A DNA stretch of 27,907 bases from Podochytrium sp. JEL0797. Lineage: Eukaryota > Chytridiomycota > Chytridiomycetes > Chytridiales > Chytriomycetaceae. Positions 16,696 through 26,227 of this stretch are shown one piece after another. A model generated the notes under the pieces. It was not told where the DNA came from, did no database searches, and saw only the letters and a program-made list of their open reading frames with translations. Position numbers and translations under genes: made by a program. The stretch lies in assembly GCA_027596195.1 (NCBI GenBank), contig JADGJG010000247.1, positions 1 through 27,907 of the forward strand, written 5' to 3'. Each line of letters opens with the position of its first letter. Position 1 is the first letter of the stretch.

Positions 16696-17713
16696 ATGAG
16701 TGCCGCATTCCCTGTCTCTTCGCCCGAGACGGTACCCTTCTTCTATGCGCTCTACGGGACTGTTATACCGCTTCTCAGCTTTAGTATTGTGATACACGCC
16801 ACAACTCTGTACGGAATCGTGCGAGGAATGTCATTGGCAAAGATGGCCCGAATTCAATGGCTCGTCGCCCTCCTTGTCATTTTCAGTCTGACATGGTCCA
16901 TGTATTCACTCATACAATACGTGGTGCTACTTTTCTTCAACTCCGAGTCCTTCACGACGGTGAATTCAATTCTGCAACTTGTCAGACTCGAATTTATACT
17001 CTGGTTCAATGCTGCTTTGGCATTGGAGCGATACTTTTATAATAGTGGGGATTGGGTGGTGGCTCACCGCATTTGTGCTACTATTTTGTTGGGATTCTTC
17101 TGTGGCTGTGTTGGTGGAATCGTTTCTTTCGGCGTTGTGGTGAGTCACGGACTGAATAAGCTGGTCAAACGAGAATGAGGAATTAACGCGATTCTACATG
17201 CAGTCTAAGGATAGAGCGTTGACTCTGTGGACATATCTTCTTCCTATCTCATTTATTGCTTCGTCCATCGTCACGGCCGTCTTTTATCGACTGACCTTCC
17301 GCTACGCTGATCGAAAATTGAAACAACTCTACGCGCACACCGAGGACATCTCTACCAACCAAAAATGCGATAGATTCATTCGTGCCGCATCTTCAAATAT
17401 CCAGACCCATTCAATGGTATTCGCAATCGGGTTGATGGTCTGCTCCATTCCACAGATTCTGTTCTTGTTCTTGGTTTCACTCGGAGTTGGAGATGGGGGA
17501 GATGGGGAGGGATATTATGTGCTTGTTATGCTTACGAGCGTGGCGGAGGCATTGGATCCTGTGGTGGCGGGGTTGTTAGCATTGTATTTCCTGAAGGACG
17601 CGCGGATATATTTATTCCGGAGGCTGGTTTGGTGGAGGCAAGAGATTAATGATGTTCACGTGGAGGGAAGCACTACAGTTGAAGCACGTGATTCTGATGA
17701 ATCGTTCGCGTAG
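16696..17713 (+). CDS. Rhodopsin-like (class A) seven-helix receptor, copy F (most divergent)
   Basis: Exons 16696-17139 and 17204-17713 with a 64-nt intron (GTGAGT...ATGCAG) give 317 residues. The ATG at 16696 was chosen because the leader TTTGAAAAAGAcATG matches the other copies; an in-frame ATG lies at 16597. ALERYF ends helix 3. Helix 6 reads VCSIPQIL, so the aromatic of CWxP is lost. Helix 7 has LDPVVAGLLALYF. Loop 2 (SKDRALTLWTY) lacks the Asn/Ser pattern of the other copies, and the tail (STTVEARDSDESFA) is unrelated to theirs. This is the oldest or fastest-changing member and may have a different ligand or coupling. Confidence 0.78.
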
Positions 17714-17762
17714 AATTAGAATAAATATGAGAATGAATTCCTTATTATTATCTTATGTCTTT

Positions 17763-19736
17763 CTACTTCTTCTTCAAATAGATGTTCAAGGAGTTTAAGT
17801 TTCGTTGCACCATTTGCGTCTTGGGATGGTCCTCGCCAAGCACTTGTTTCGACGATGCCAAGGCTTCCAGAAACAAAGGCTCTGCCTGTGCGTATTTCTC
17901 GCGAGACTTGTAAAAAAAGGCCAAGTTGTTGAGAGAGATCAAAGTATCCGGATGCTGAACCCCCAATGCGCTTCTTCGCGCCTGCAAACACTCGACCAGC
18001 AACGGCTCGGCTTTTTTGTACTGCGCTTCTTGAAGATGCAACACGGCCAAGTTGTTCATGGATATGAGTGTGTCTGGGTGCTTTAATCCCAGCACTTGTT
18101 TGCGCAAGTCCAGGCAATTGATAAACAGGGGTTTCACTTTTCTCAGTTGACCTTGCAGAAGGTACAGATGCGCCAAGTCGTTCAATGAAGTCAATGTCTC
18201 AGGGTGTTTGTCTCCAAGAACTTGCTTGCGAAGCTTCAGGCAATCAATGTATAGCGGTTCCGCTTTGTCATACTTCAAACTCGATTTGTAGAGGTGTCCC
18301 AGATTGTTCATGGCGGTCAAGGTTGCGGGGTCTTTTGCACCAAGCGATGCTTTACGCGATTGGAGGCATTCGATTGACAGGCATTCAGACTTATCATAAT
18401 TTCCTTGCAACTTCATCAAAACGGCAAGCTCATTCAAAGTGACCAATGTGTCTGGATGTTTGGGCCCAAGTAGCTGCTTTCGTGATTCCAAACAGTTAAC
18501 AAGAAGCAGTCCAGCCTCACTATATCGCCCTTGCAAGGAATGGAAGCTTCCCAACGCGTTTTGACATCTAAGAACCTCAGGACTCAACTCTTGATTCATG
18601 TCTCCCCACCTGCAAATGCAATCCTCGCAAGTCTTGACAACCCACTGCGAGAGTGTCGAAAACACACGTTGATCCAAAGCCCCAAACCCGACTGTTTTGC
18701 GAATCAATTCGAAAATGGCTTCCTTGTCGGACGCCAAATGCGCGGTACTTTTTTCGCAGCTCACTTGTGCCAGAAGCTTATTGTACTCTTCAATATTGGA
18801 GAACAGCTCTTGTAGGAACTGGTTGGAGTCCAACGGCAAGGTGGCGACATGAAATTTACTCCCTGTCACACTGGACGCGTAAATTTCAAAAATGCACCAG
18901 CACCGCGTAAGTGGAATCGGATCGCTGCATGGAAACAAGACCATCACGACGTTTCCAATCTTCTTGACAGCGTTCATGAACGTGGTTTGCCACCAGTGAA
19001 AATCTTTGGATTCCGTGTTGTGTTGGGAGTTGGAAAACAAGTCGAACCAGAGTATTTCGCGGTTTGGATCGAGGCTGTTGCGGTGACAAAAGTCGTCGAG
19101 GGAGTCCATTACATCTGTGAATTTGTACAGCCACGCGTGCGAGATGAACCAAGTGGCGGGTTTCACAAGGGAAACTTTGTCGGGGTCGTTTGATAACGAA
19201 TATTGGGCGCATAGGGAAAGTCCAGTCTGTTGGGTCATTGGCTTCAAAAACTTGATGCAGACTTCAGTCGTTGTCATGTCTTTGAGGGCATCTCTGCCTC
19301 CCCATTGCGTAATCAGATTGTGAAAATGGCTAAGAGGAAAGCCTTTGGTCGAGAATGTCTTTGGATCGGACTGAAACAAAATCAGAATACAAAAGACTTT
19401 GATCAATTGCTTTCACCATATCTTCTTCATCATCAATTGATGTAGACGCGTCTGAGTTTGATGGCCGGATGTCGCGGATGAGAGGAGGAGCTGCTGAAAT
19501 CACTTTGAGAAGCTTCAAACCAAACACAACACGTCCAAACCTCTCTGCTCGCTGCTTGAAAATTGATAGTCTGCCCCAGCTCTGGAAACCTCCACAATCG
19601 GCTCGTTCGCGAACGTGAGGTTTCCGAAATCATTGCTCAAAATCTCCATCTTTCCAGCGGACCCCGAGAGCTTTGCTGATCCCACAGATCTGATTGAGCC
19701 ACTGGCAGAAGAAGCGTCTCTGATCTTGGCAGACAT
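17763..19736 (-). CDS. TIR-like domain fused to kinesin-light-chain-type TPRs
   Basis: Exons on the minus strand are 19736-19541, 19493-19417 and 19370-17763, with 47- and 46-nt introns, giving 626 residues. Residues 1-90 are Ser-rich and disordered. Residues ~160-260 hold a compact alpha/beta module: TWFISHAW (strand, 164-171), ILWFDLF (197-203), FHWWQTTF, NVVMVLF (231-237) and CWCIFEIYA (248-256). The order of strand-1 motif, acidic strand-2 motif, VVxVL strand and WCxxEI helix resembles TIR domains, in which the Glu of WCxxEL is catalytic in NAD-cleaving members; here it is Glu253. TIR assignment is inference. Residues ~353-610 are six 42-residue TPRs with consensus LGxKHPDTLxSxNNLAxLY, KAEPL and ECLxxRK. 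No NB-ARC P-loop was seen. Such proteins are plausible sensors or scaffolds; annotations as kinesin light chain would be misleading. Confidence 0.75.
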
Positions 19737-19849
19737 TACTCGGCTCGTTTGTCGATTGTAGACTCTGTCGCATTGTTATCAGCTCATTGTGGTTGCGGCC
19801 GCAGTGTCAAAAATCTGACAATTTCTCAACCAAAATAAGCCAAACGAAA
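19737..19849. promoter_or_regulatory. Bidirectional promoter, TIR-like/TPR gene and TMEM237-like gene (113 bp)
   Basis: 113 bp separate the divergent starts. It contains GCGGCCGC at about 19796 and A-rich runs close to the plus start. No further element is recognised. Confidence 0.45.
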
Positions 19850-22391
19850 ATGAGTCCACCCCCGCGTTCAACACCAACAACTCCATTCGCCGGACCTCAC
19901 GCACCATCGCATACAATCAGAGTGCGCACAGTGCATTCCGGGGCTGACTCAGACGCGGAATCAAATCTGTCGTCGCGAGACGTTATCCAACAACTCCGAT
20001 CTCATCGCACGAGCCTCTCCACGTCTGCGAGTTTGAATTCTTCCGCTTCGGATGTGAGGAGTCGAAGCAGGGTCGGATCAGGTTCGCGTTGACAGCGCTC
20101 CGGGTTGCGGTGTTATTTCTCAGTTTCCGTTCACAAAAAACACCAGCGTCGTCCACCACTTCCTCCACACCTCAACTCAACGCGACCCCTCAAAGGAGCC
20201 GCAACTCAATCGCCCGTTCCGACAGCACAACCTCCCAATCCCACCGCGCTTCCACTTCCACCCATTCACGTCGAACTTCTAACGACTCCGAATCACACAC
20301 CCCACGCGCCTCGAGCATCAATCGAATGCATCAGGGACGCGAAACTCCGCCTATCAGAAAATCCGCATTGGAAGCGTCCATTGAGTCTCTAAGATCGAGT
20401 CACGCGACTTCGGTGTCGGATTCTGAGCATAGTCAAGCGAGTAGTGGGCAACCACCTCCAAGGCCGCAGAGTGCACGGTCGAGAAAGGTGCCGGGAAAGT
20501 ATGTGAGGAGACGAACTCCGAGTGCGAGTTTGCATCGGGGGAGCAGTAGCGAGAGTGTTGCGAGTAGCGCGAGTGTCGCGTCAACTGTCTTGACGAGTAC
20601 AGCGAGCTCGGAGTCACTTGCTTCATCAAATTCCTCGGGTTTAACCGCGTCAACGTCCACTTACTCATCCGAAACGAGTTCCTCAGCATCTCAAGAATCC
20701 ATGCGCCGTAGTACATCAAGATCCATGTCGCGCGGAGACCCACATCACTCACTTCCAGTCCCACAAGGACCCGAAGCAGCTTCCCCGATCGCAATGGGAC
20801 TCAAAAAATTGAGACCCGGGCATACACTGAGGGTTGAGAAACAGAAAGGAAGGTTGCCACCGCGGTCGACACCAAGTTCGCAGGAATGGCCACCGCTTCC
20901 GCGGTCTCCTGTTCCAAAGCAACCGGAAGGTTTGGCTATATTTCTCATGCATCTGCTAGGTTGCTAAAATGCACATTGGATTTGGAAGCAGAAGACCCCA
21001 AAAGCGCGCTCAAACCCACCAAACTCAAAGTCATTTCTCCCACCACGGGAATCAGCGTTACCGTTGCTGACACGGATCTCCTCAAACCAGTTACAACCAG
21101 CTCATCACGACGCGCTTCGGCAGCGCGTCGAGAATCCAAGAGTATTGCGAATTCAGCCGTTCCCGAACCCGCTACTCCCGTGCAGGAGCCGGATGACAAC
21201 GAGGAGGAAGAGGAACATATTCGTGCGATGGTGTCGAGTAGCGGCGCTGTAACGAGCCATAAGAAGGGAAAGGAAGGAGTCGCGAAGGGGGATTCGAAAC
21301 TCGGGGTTGCGTTTGCGAGGGCGGCGGAGAACAGTGTGGGACCTGTGTTGGAGGGGGATCCTGATATCGTTTTTATTGAAGGTACGTCTTTTCTTTTTAT
21401 TATGATTTATATCGGTTACTAAGTTTTTGGAATAGACGGCGGAAAGTTCAGGCACTTGAAAAAGTTGCGGGCTGGCGACGAAACGGACGAAGCGGAGGAG
21501 TCTCACTCATTTGATGAGCAGCTACATCGGCTTTGTGTGGTAAATTCCTTAATCTCAACCTGAAAGCGATACCAACTCTTTGTAAAACAACAGGGAATTA
21601 ACACCTCCTCCGCCCATATCCTCCAAACCGCCCACGGAATCTACGCAGGCCTCTGCCTCCTCTCCATCTCCCTCTTCCCACCCACAGTCCCTCTCATCAC
21701 ACCCTACGCCTCCGCGTACGCGAATGTCGAAAAGTTTGTCGCGTTTTACTCGCCCGTGAGTAACCCCGTCTCGCGCCTCTTTTGCGTTCTTGGGACCGCG
21801 GCCGTGCTTGCTGCGATGGATGGAGGAATTGAGGAGTCGCAAGGGAGGGATGGGGTTACTCGGGTCGGGAGGTGGTGGAAGAGTGGGAGGCGGATGAGCG
21901 GGGTCGGTGCCGTGCGGTGGTGGAGACGAAGAAGTGGGCGGGCGAAACGCATGGCTGCGTTTTTGGCAGTGATCTGTGCGGCCGTTTCCTACATTTGCAG
22001 TGTGGTCATGATTCCTGTGGATGATCGGCTGTTTGAATCCCAGAATGGACCGTTTGGTGGGATTTACGGACGAGCTGGGTGGTATCTCAACGCGACAACG
22101 GTTTCGGTTGATAATGGGACGGCGTTTGATACCACAATGACCACGCGGTACAACACGAGTTTGTTGAATGTGACTTTTGAGGATTTTTATCCTTTGGCGG
22201 GGGGAGATATTTCATATTGGCAAGATTTGAATTCGGCGAGGGGAGTGTTTGGGGTGGCAGGGTGGGTATTTTGCTGTGTCAGTCGCATGATGATGAGCAA
22301 GAGGAAGGGGAAACGCGCGATGGGATTCACTCAAGTGACACGGAAACACGACAATTCGAAGCAGAAAGTGGTGATGCCTTTCGATGTATGA
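19850..22391 (+). CDS. TMEM237-like ciliary transition-zone membrane protein
   Basis: Exons 19850-20081, 20147-20929, 20992-21381, 21436-21539 and 21594-22391, with introns of 65, 62, 54 and 54 nt, total 2307 nt (768 residues). The N-terminal ~470 residues are Ser/Arg/Pro-rich and disordered. The C-terminal part has DPDIVFIED, then a short acidic stretch and four hydrophobic segments: AHGIYAGLCLLSISLF, RLFCVLGTAAVLAA, FLAVICAAVSYICSV and GVFGVAGWVFCCV. This order (FIE motif, gHGxxAG helix, YxxPxSxxxxxL...A-D helix, VDDRL after helix 3, long loop, helix 4) matches animal TMEM237, a Joubert-syndrome transition-zone protein. The third loop has four N-glycosylation sequons (NAT, NGT, NTS, NVT). 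Orthology is from memory of the pattern and not proved. Intron 1 acceptor CACCAG (20146) was chosen for phase; the nearer TTTCTCAG does not fit. Confidence 0.68.
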
Positions 22392-22453
22392 GAAGATATG
22401 GTTGGTAGATGTTCAGGGAATAAAGTTGCGTTCGAGGCCATTTATTCCAAAAT

Positions 22454-22993
22454 TTAGACTTCGGTCTCTTGCAACAGCATGTTTGGAATTCCATCAGTGA
22501 CTGGGTAGACGTGTTTGCATCCGTTACAGATCATTTTGCCTTCCTTCAATTGAGTCTGGTGGGAGGGTTTCGATGTCAGCTCTCAGAACTTCGTTTCGTC
22601 AATCAGCGCAATAGAGGCTCACCTCCAAAGTAACCCGGTGAAGACGCTTCAAGAATTCTTCATCAATGACTTCAGGCACAGTTGCGGGCAATTGGTCGAC
22701 TCCCAACTGCAAAACGATGGAATCAGCGAACCCAACCAAACAACCCACACAACACTCACAGCGAACGCTGTCTGGACAAGGGCTGGCCATTCAATCTTGT
22801 TGATCATTCTCCGCATAAAGTCTTCGTTGAATTCGACCTCGACCTGTTCGAGCTCCGCTTCGGTGATCTGGAGAGGGAAGTTGTCGGTTGCACAGCCTTT
22901 GACATGGCACATCAGCATGTTGTGTGTGAGGAGCTATGCGGAGTGTTTAGCGACGTGGAGCAGAGGAAGGAATCGACTGAAACGCACTCTCAT
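22454..22993 (-). CDS. TRM112: TRM112 multifunctional methyltransferase activator
   Basis: A small zinc-binding partner that stabilises and activates several methyltransferases (tRNA, rRNA and eRF1 modification). Four minus-strand exons, 22993-22988, 22933-22760, 22706-22623 and 22555-22454, have introns of 54, 53 and 67 nt and encode 121 residues, the family length. The first coding exon is only six bases (ATG AGA). Splicing to the CTC CTC exon creates MRLLTHNML, the exact family start; without it no plausible N-terminus exists. Zinc ligands Cys11, Cys16, Cys98 and Cys101 are in place (MCHVKGC and MICNGC). Other signatures are DNFPLQI, INKIEWPALVQTA and the C-terminal HVYPVTDGIPNMLL. It is convergent with the TMEM237-like gene (62 bp between stops). 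A TGAGTCA lies at 23010-23016, 17 bp upstream. Confidence 0.95.
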
Positions 22994-23208
22994 CTTCGAT
23001 TCGTTTTGTTGAGTCAAAAAAAACAAAAAAACACAAGTTCTATCGTGGCGGTTTAGGAATTATCTTCCTCTCTCTTTGACTTTTGGGTGAATTATGTATG
23101 CATACAGATTTATTTGATTTCTCGTTTCTCCTTTTTCTAGATCGCTTTTGAGATGTGATCGAATCCCGTCCTCAGTCCCCACTCTCACCAGCTCAGCGCA
23201 TATCCGAA
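22994..23208. other. Spacer between TRM112 start and LYR gene end
   Basis: 215 bp with A8/A7 runs near 23016-23032 and one TGAGTCA (23010-23016). No gene is seen. Confidence 0.5.
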
Positions 23209-23583
23209 TCAATCACGCATCATTCGTTTCAGAGAACCCCAGACATATGTGGGGAAGAAGTTGAGCGTGGAGACTTTCTCTTTCGAGAGGGCATCTTGTG
23301 CGCTCATGTCCAGCAACTGGTACGCTGATCGTGGAGGCAGAACGTTATACATGGTACTGTCTGCGGAGAGAGCGTATTTCTTTTCGGCGACACCGGTTGC
23401 CATTGCCCTGAGGGCGTCGAGTTCCTTTCGGGCGAGGGCCAGGTCCTTGTTTGTGGTTTGTTCAAAGGCATTCCGCACAGCCGTTTTAATGTGGACGGAG
23501 AGACGGTTTGCGCGGTCTTGCTGCACGGGCCACAGTTTGTGGATGCGCAGGAATTGGCGGTACAGGGAGCGTGCTTCGTTCAT
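23209..23583 (-). CDS. LYR-motif mitochondrial protein
   Basis: A single exon of 124 residues. The N-terminus MNEARSLYRQFLRIHKLWP carries the LYR tripeptide at residues 7-9 followed by a conserved Phe-Leu-Arg. The helix HIKTAVRNAFEQ resembles the second helix of the complex-1 LYR superfamily, whose members bind mitochondrial acyl carrier protein and assist assembly of respiratory complexes or Fe-S clusters. The C-terminal half (LPPRSAYQLLDMSAQD) is not one I recognise, so the exact subfamily is open. The start is set at the ATG before the LYR motif; upstream codons in the same frame are antisense to SPOUT1. Confidence 0.72.
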   Translation of the reverse strand: MNEARSLYRQFLRIHKLWPVQQDRANRLSVHIKTAVRNAFEQTTNKDLALARKELDALRAMATGVAEKKYALSADSTMYNVLPPRSAYQLLDMSAQDALSKEKVSTLNFFPTYVWGSLKRMMRD

Positions 23584-23614
23584 CTCTTTTTTTTTTTTTT
23601 GACAGGTTCCGAAA
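23584..23614. promoter_or_regulatory. 31-bp bidirectional promoter with T14 tract
   Basis: Only 31 bp lie between the divergent ATGs of the LYR gene and SPOUT1. About half is an uninterrupted T tract, a poly(dA:dT) nucleosome-excluding element. Confidence 0.55.
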
Positions 23615-24706
23615 ATGAAACGTAGCTCGAACCAGCAACACGGAAGACGCCCGCGCGCCAAAGCCAGCGACGGCCCTGCCCCGCCACAACCCACCAAGGC
23701 CGCCAACAACGCTGCCAAAAACGCGCCGCGCCCCTTCACCGTGTCTTTGGCCATTTCGGCGTGTCTGATTTCGCAGCTCGAGAAGCCCGAGCTGCGCACG
23801 TTTCTCGCCGGGCAGATTGCGCGCACCTTGTCCATCATGCAGGTCGACGAGGTCGTTGTCTACGAAGACGCGTCGCTTTCGAAACACAGGACAACCACGG
23901 AGGGTCCCTACGAGTCGGCGGCAAAAAAGAACATGGACGCATCCATCTTCCTTGCGCGTATTCTTCAGTTCTGCGAATGTCCGCCGTACCTGCGCAAGGC
24001 CCTGTTTCCCATCCACCGCGACTTGCAGTTTGCCTCCATGATCAACCTCGAGTCTCCCCATCACACGCGCATCGACGATCCCTGCCCCTTCAGAGAAGGC
24101 GTGACCCTCGATATCCAACGGCAAGGCGGCACCCTAGTCGATTGTGGCCTTCGTAACAGCATTCCCGTCTTCATCAAAGACAAGGCCATCAAGGGCGGCG
24201 TGCGAGTCACCGTCAAGCTCGACAATCCCGCCCAGATCTTCCACAACAATACCAACAGCGTTCCTGCCACTGTGATTAGTCCGAATTTCCCGCGGGAATC
24301 GCAGGGATTGTATTGGGGTTACAACGTGCGGTTGGCGAGCTCAATTGGAAGCGTGTTGAGCGAGAGCAGCTACGAAGGGGGATACGATTTAACCTTTGGA
24401 ATCAGTGAGCAAGCGCCTTTTATTGGAGATGTCGTTGGTCCACAGCTGAAGGAGGGCGAGGAGGAATCAACCGGGCCCGTACCGGCACTTCCCGCGTTCA
24501 AGCACATGATGGTTGTGATTGGAGGATCCAAAGGCATCGAGTACAGTATTGGTGCTGATGAGACTGTGGATGTGCATGAGGAGGATTCCAAGGATATGTT
24601 TACGTACTTCGTCCGGCCGTTGAAGTCGCAAGGCGCGAGACGAATTCGCACGGAGGAGAATGTGTTGATTGGAATGACTGCCATCAGAAACCTGTTGCCT
24701 CAATAA
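23615..24706 (+). CDS. SPOUT1: SPOUT-fold RNA methyltransferase, SPOUT1/C9orf114 family
   Basis: A single exon of 363 residues. The basic, Pro/Ala-rich N-terminus (residues 1-40) resembles a nuclear/nucleolar signal. The catalytic domain shows family phrases in order: TVSLAISACLISQL, ELRTFLAGQIARTL, VDEVVVYED, LARILQFCECPPYLRKALF, HRDLQFASMINLESPHH, FREGVTLD, GLYWGYNVRLAS, YDLTFGISE, MMVVIGGSKGIE and RRIRTEENVLIGMTA. The knot region (GG.KGIE ... RTEE) is the AdoMet-binding trefoil. Human SPOUT1 (CENP-32) is linked to spindle organisation and RNA methylation; the RNA target here is unknown. Length and colinearity are complete. Confidence 0.93.
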   Translation: MKRSSNQQHGRRPRAKASDGPAPPQPTKAANNAAKNAPRPFTVSLAISACLISQLEKPELRTFLAGQIARTLSIMQVDEVVVYEDASLSKHRTTTEGPYESAAKKNMDASIFLARILQFCECPPYLRKALFPIHRDLQFASMINLESPHHTRIDDPCPFREGVTLDIQRQGGTLVDCGLRNSIPVFIKDKAIKGGVRVTVKLDNPAQIFHNNTNSVPATVISPNFPRESQGLYWGYNVRLASSIGSVLSESSYEGGYDLTFGISEQAPFIGDVVGPQLKEGEEESTGPVPALPAFKHMMVVIGGSKGIEYSIGADETVDVHEEDSKDMFTYFVRPLKSQGARRIRTEENVLIGMTAIRNLLPQ

Positions 24707-24871
24707 AATGGTTTGATTGGAATGGAAGTTACCGTCAGTGAGACCATGAAAGCGGGGGAACACATTCCCCCAGAGGCTCGTCGCTGTCAATATTGATTTT
24801 GTAGCTACTATTCAACATTTATTCTTTCTACACTTTCTTAACACTTTCTATGGCCCTAAACCTCTACTATC

Positions 24872-25309
24872 TCAGTAAACAAGATTGAAAATAGGTGTCT
24901 CCAGCACATCGTAATCATCGATTCTCGTAACGTCTCCAAAGTTTTTCAACCCCAAGAAACGCATAATGTAGTTCCCGGTTGGCAGCAGCGACGGTGGAGT
25001 GTATGGGCCAGTGAGGTTCGCGTTCATGTCATAACCCTTACCCCCCCAAATGAACAGAGTGTTGTTGCTGACACCGTTAGGGTCCTTGACATACGTCGTG
25101 CGCTGAATCTCTCCGTCCAAAACTCCCACCCTCGCACCGGTCTCGAAGTTACGAAGATACACGTGCGCAGAGTTGCTCGAGAATCCAGCCATGGCCATGC
25201 GGTTGTCCTTGCCTTGGTACTCGACGTGGATCTGGGCAGCGCGGGTCGTGAAGGTGGCAATTTCACGTTTAAACGCGCTTTTGGAGACTTTTCTGGCTTT
25301 CGTTTCTAC
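24872..25309 (-). pseudogene. Orphan C-terminal domain of a secreted subtilisin-like protease
   Basis: An open frame from about 25309 down to a stop at 24872 has no usable early ATG; the first Met is at residue 38 (25198). Its sequence includes KREIATFTTRAAQIHVEYQG, NTLFIWGGKGYD and LLPTGNYIMRFLGLKNFGD followed by DDYDVLETPIF. The last phrase matches the closing strand of the Fn3-like C-terminal domain in fungal subtilases (typically LPxGxYxLxxRALKxFGD...YExWxSP). No catalytic Asp/His/Ser domain is found upstream on this strand. It is most likely a decayed fragment; a short expressed exon with distant upstream exons cannot be excluded. Confidence 0.6.
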
Positions 25310-25769
25310 TTAACCATGGGCTAAACGCCTTCAAACGGATGGTGGCATAATTCAGGCGACTAGCGGGATTTCCTCAAGTGTCAACACTTTGGTTGTGAGC
25401 TTGTGATGGTTGACGCCACAGCGCTGGTCCGCAAGCGCGGGTGCACGGGCATCCCTCGTTCCCTTCCCTGGTGTCATAATTGCGAAAGAAAAGTGCAGCG
25501 CGTTCACATCTATTTCTTACGATATTGACAACTTAGGGGTTCTCGCGAACGGAGGTTTAGAAATACACTTGAATGGGTGACTCCCCAATTGCGTCATCAA
25601 AAAGGAGAACGCCACGCCAAGTTTCGCTTCCCAAAAAAAAAGGTTTCCAGAAATCTGCCCCGATCACCCCCGATCCAAAGCCCCCCTCTCGCTTGCATTC
25701 CTGTCTCGTTAACGTTCCTTTTCGCATTCGACCATGTTCACCATCTTGTCATCAGTCTTATTTCCCAGA
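25310..25769. other. Intergenic stretch upstream of ATX1
   Basis: 460 bp without a supported gene. It has an A9 tract at about 25636 and C/T-rich DNA toward the ATX1 start. Open frames here show no domain. Confidence 0.5.
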
Positions 25770-26099
25770 ATGGAGGTTGGTTCGTTTACGGGTTGTCTCG
25801 CTGCCATCCGATCCCCTGACCCTTGCATTCCCCTCTTCTCCAGCACACATACAACTTCAGTGTCGCCATGACCTGCACCGGATGCAGTGGCGCCGTCAAC
25901 CGAATCCTGTCCAAGGTGCGTGATCTATTTGAATTGAATTCGAATACTGAAACGAAACGCAACCCAACAGGCGGATGGAGTCAAGAGCTTTGACATCAAC
26001 CTCGAGGAGAAGAAGGTGTCTGTTGTTGCCTCCGGATTGACGCAAGACCAGGTGTTGGATATTATCAGAAAGTCTGGCAAGACCACGGTGCCCATCTGA
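25770..26099 (+). CDS. ATX1: ATX1-type cytosolic copper chaperone
   Basis: Three exons, 25770-25775, 25844-25915 and 25971-26099, with introns of 68 and 55 nt, encode 68 residues. It delivers Cu(I) to P-type ATPases of the secretory pathway. The copper motif MTCTGC is at residues 11-16 (Cys13, Cys16). The beta-alpha-beta-beta-alpha-beta fold is readable: HTYNFSVAM, GAVNRILSK, SFDINLEEKKVSVVAS and QDQVLDIIRKSGKTT, with the Lys of KSGK close to the metal loop as in the family. As in TRM112, the first coding exon is only six bases (ATG GAG), chosen because the acceptor at 25843 leads straight into the first strand. Confidence 0.92.
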
Positions 26100-26227
26100 T
26101 TTTTCGATTCTGGGCCGATGATCGTACATAAATAAACTATATTAGTGATTGTATTCGGAAGGATGAGCAGGGAGGAGCGTTCGTTCTTGAGTTTTGCTTT
26201 TCTTTCCCATTTGAAAAGTCTCGCAAA

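Noticed and set aside
10744..17713. Receptor array as a CRISPR-like or transposon repeat
   Set aside because: The repeats are ~1-1.5 kb paralogous genes with introns; no terminal repeats, transposase or short regular repeat-spacer units are present.
23150..23185. GATCGAATCCCG resembling a tRNA T-arm
   Set aside because: No matching acceptor, D-arm or anticodon arm can be folded around it. No tRNA or rRNA gene was found in the window.
25386..25560. Cys-containing plus-strand frame that might be a zinc cluster
   Set aside because: Cysteine spacing does not fit Zn2Cys6 or another known finger, and no start or splice context supports it.
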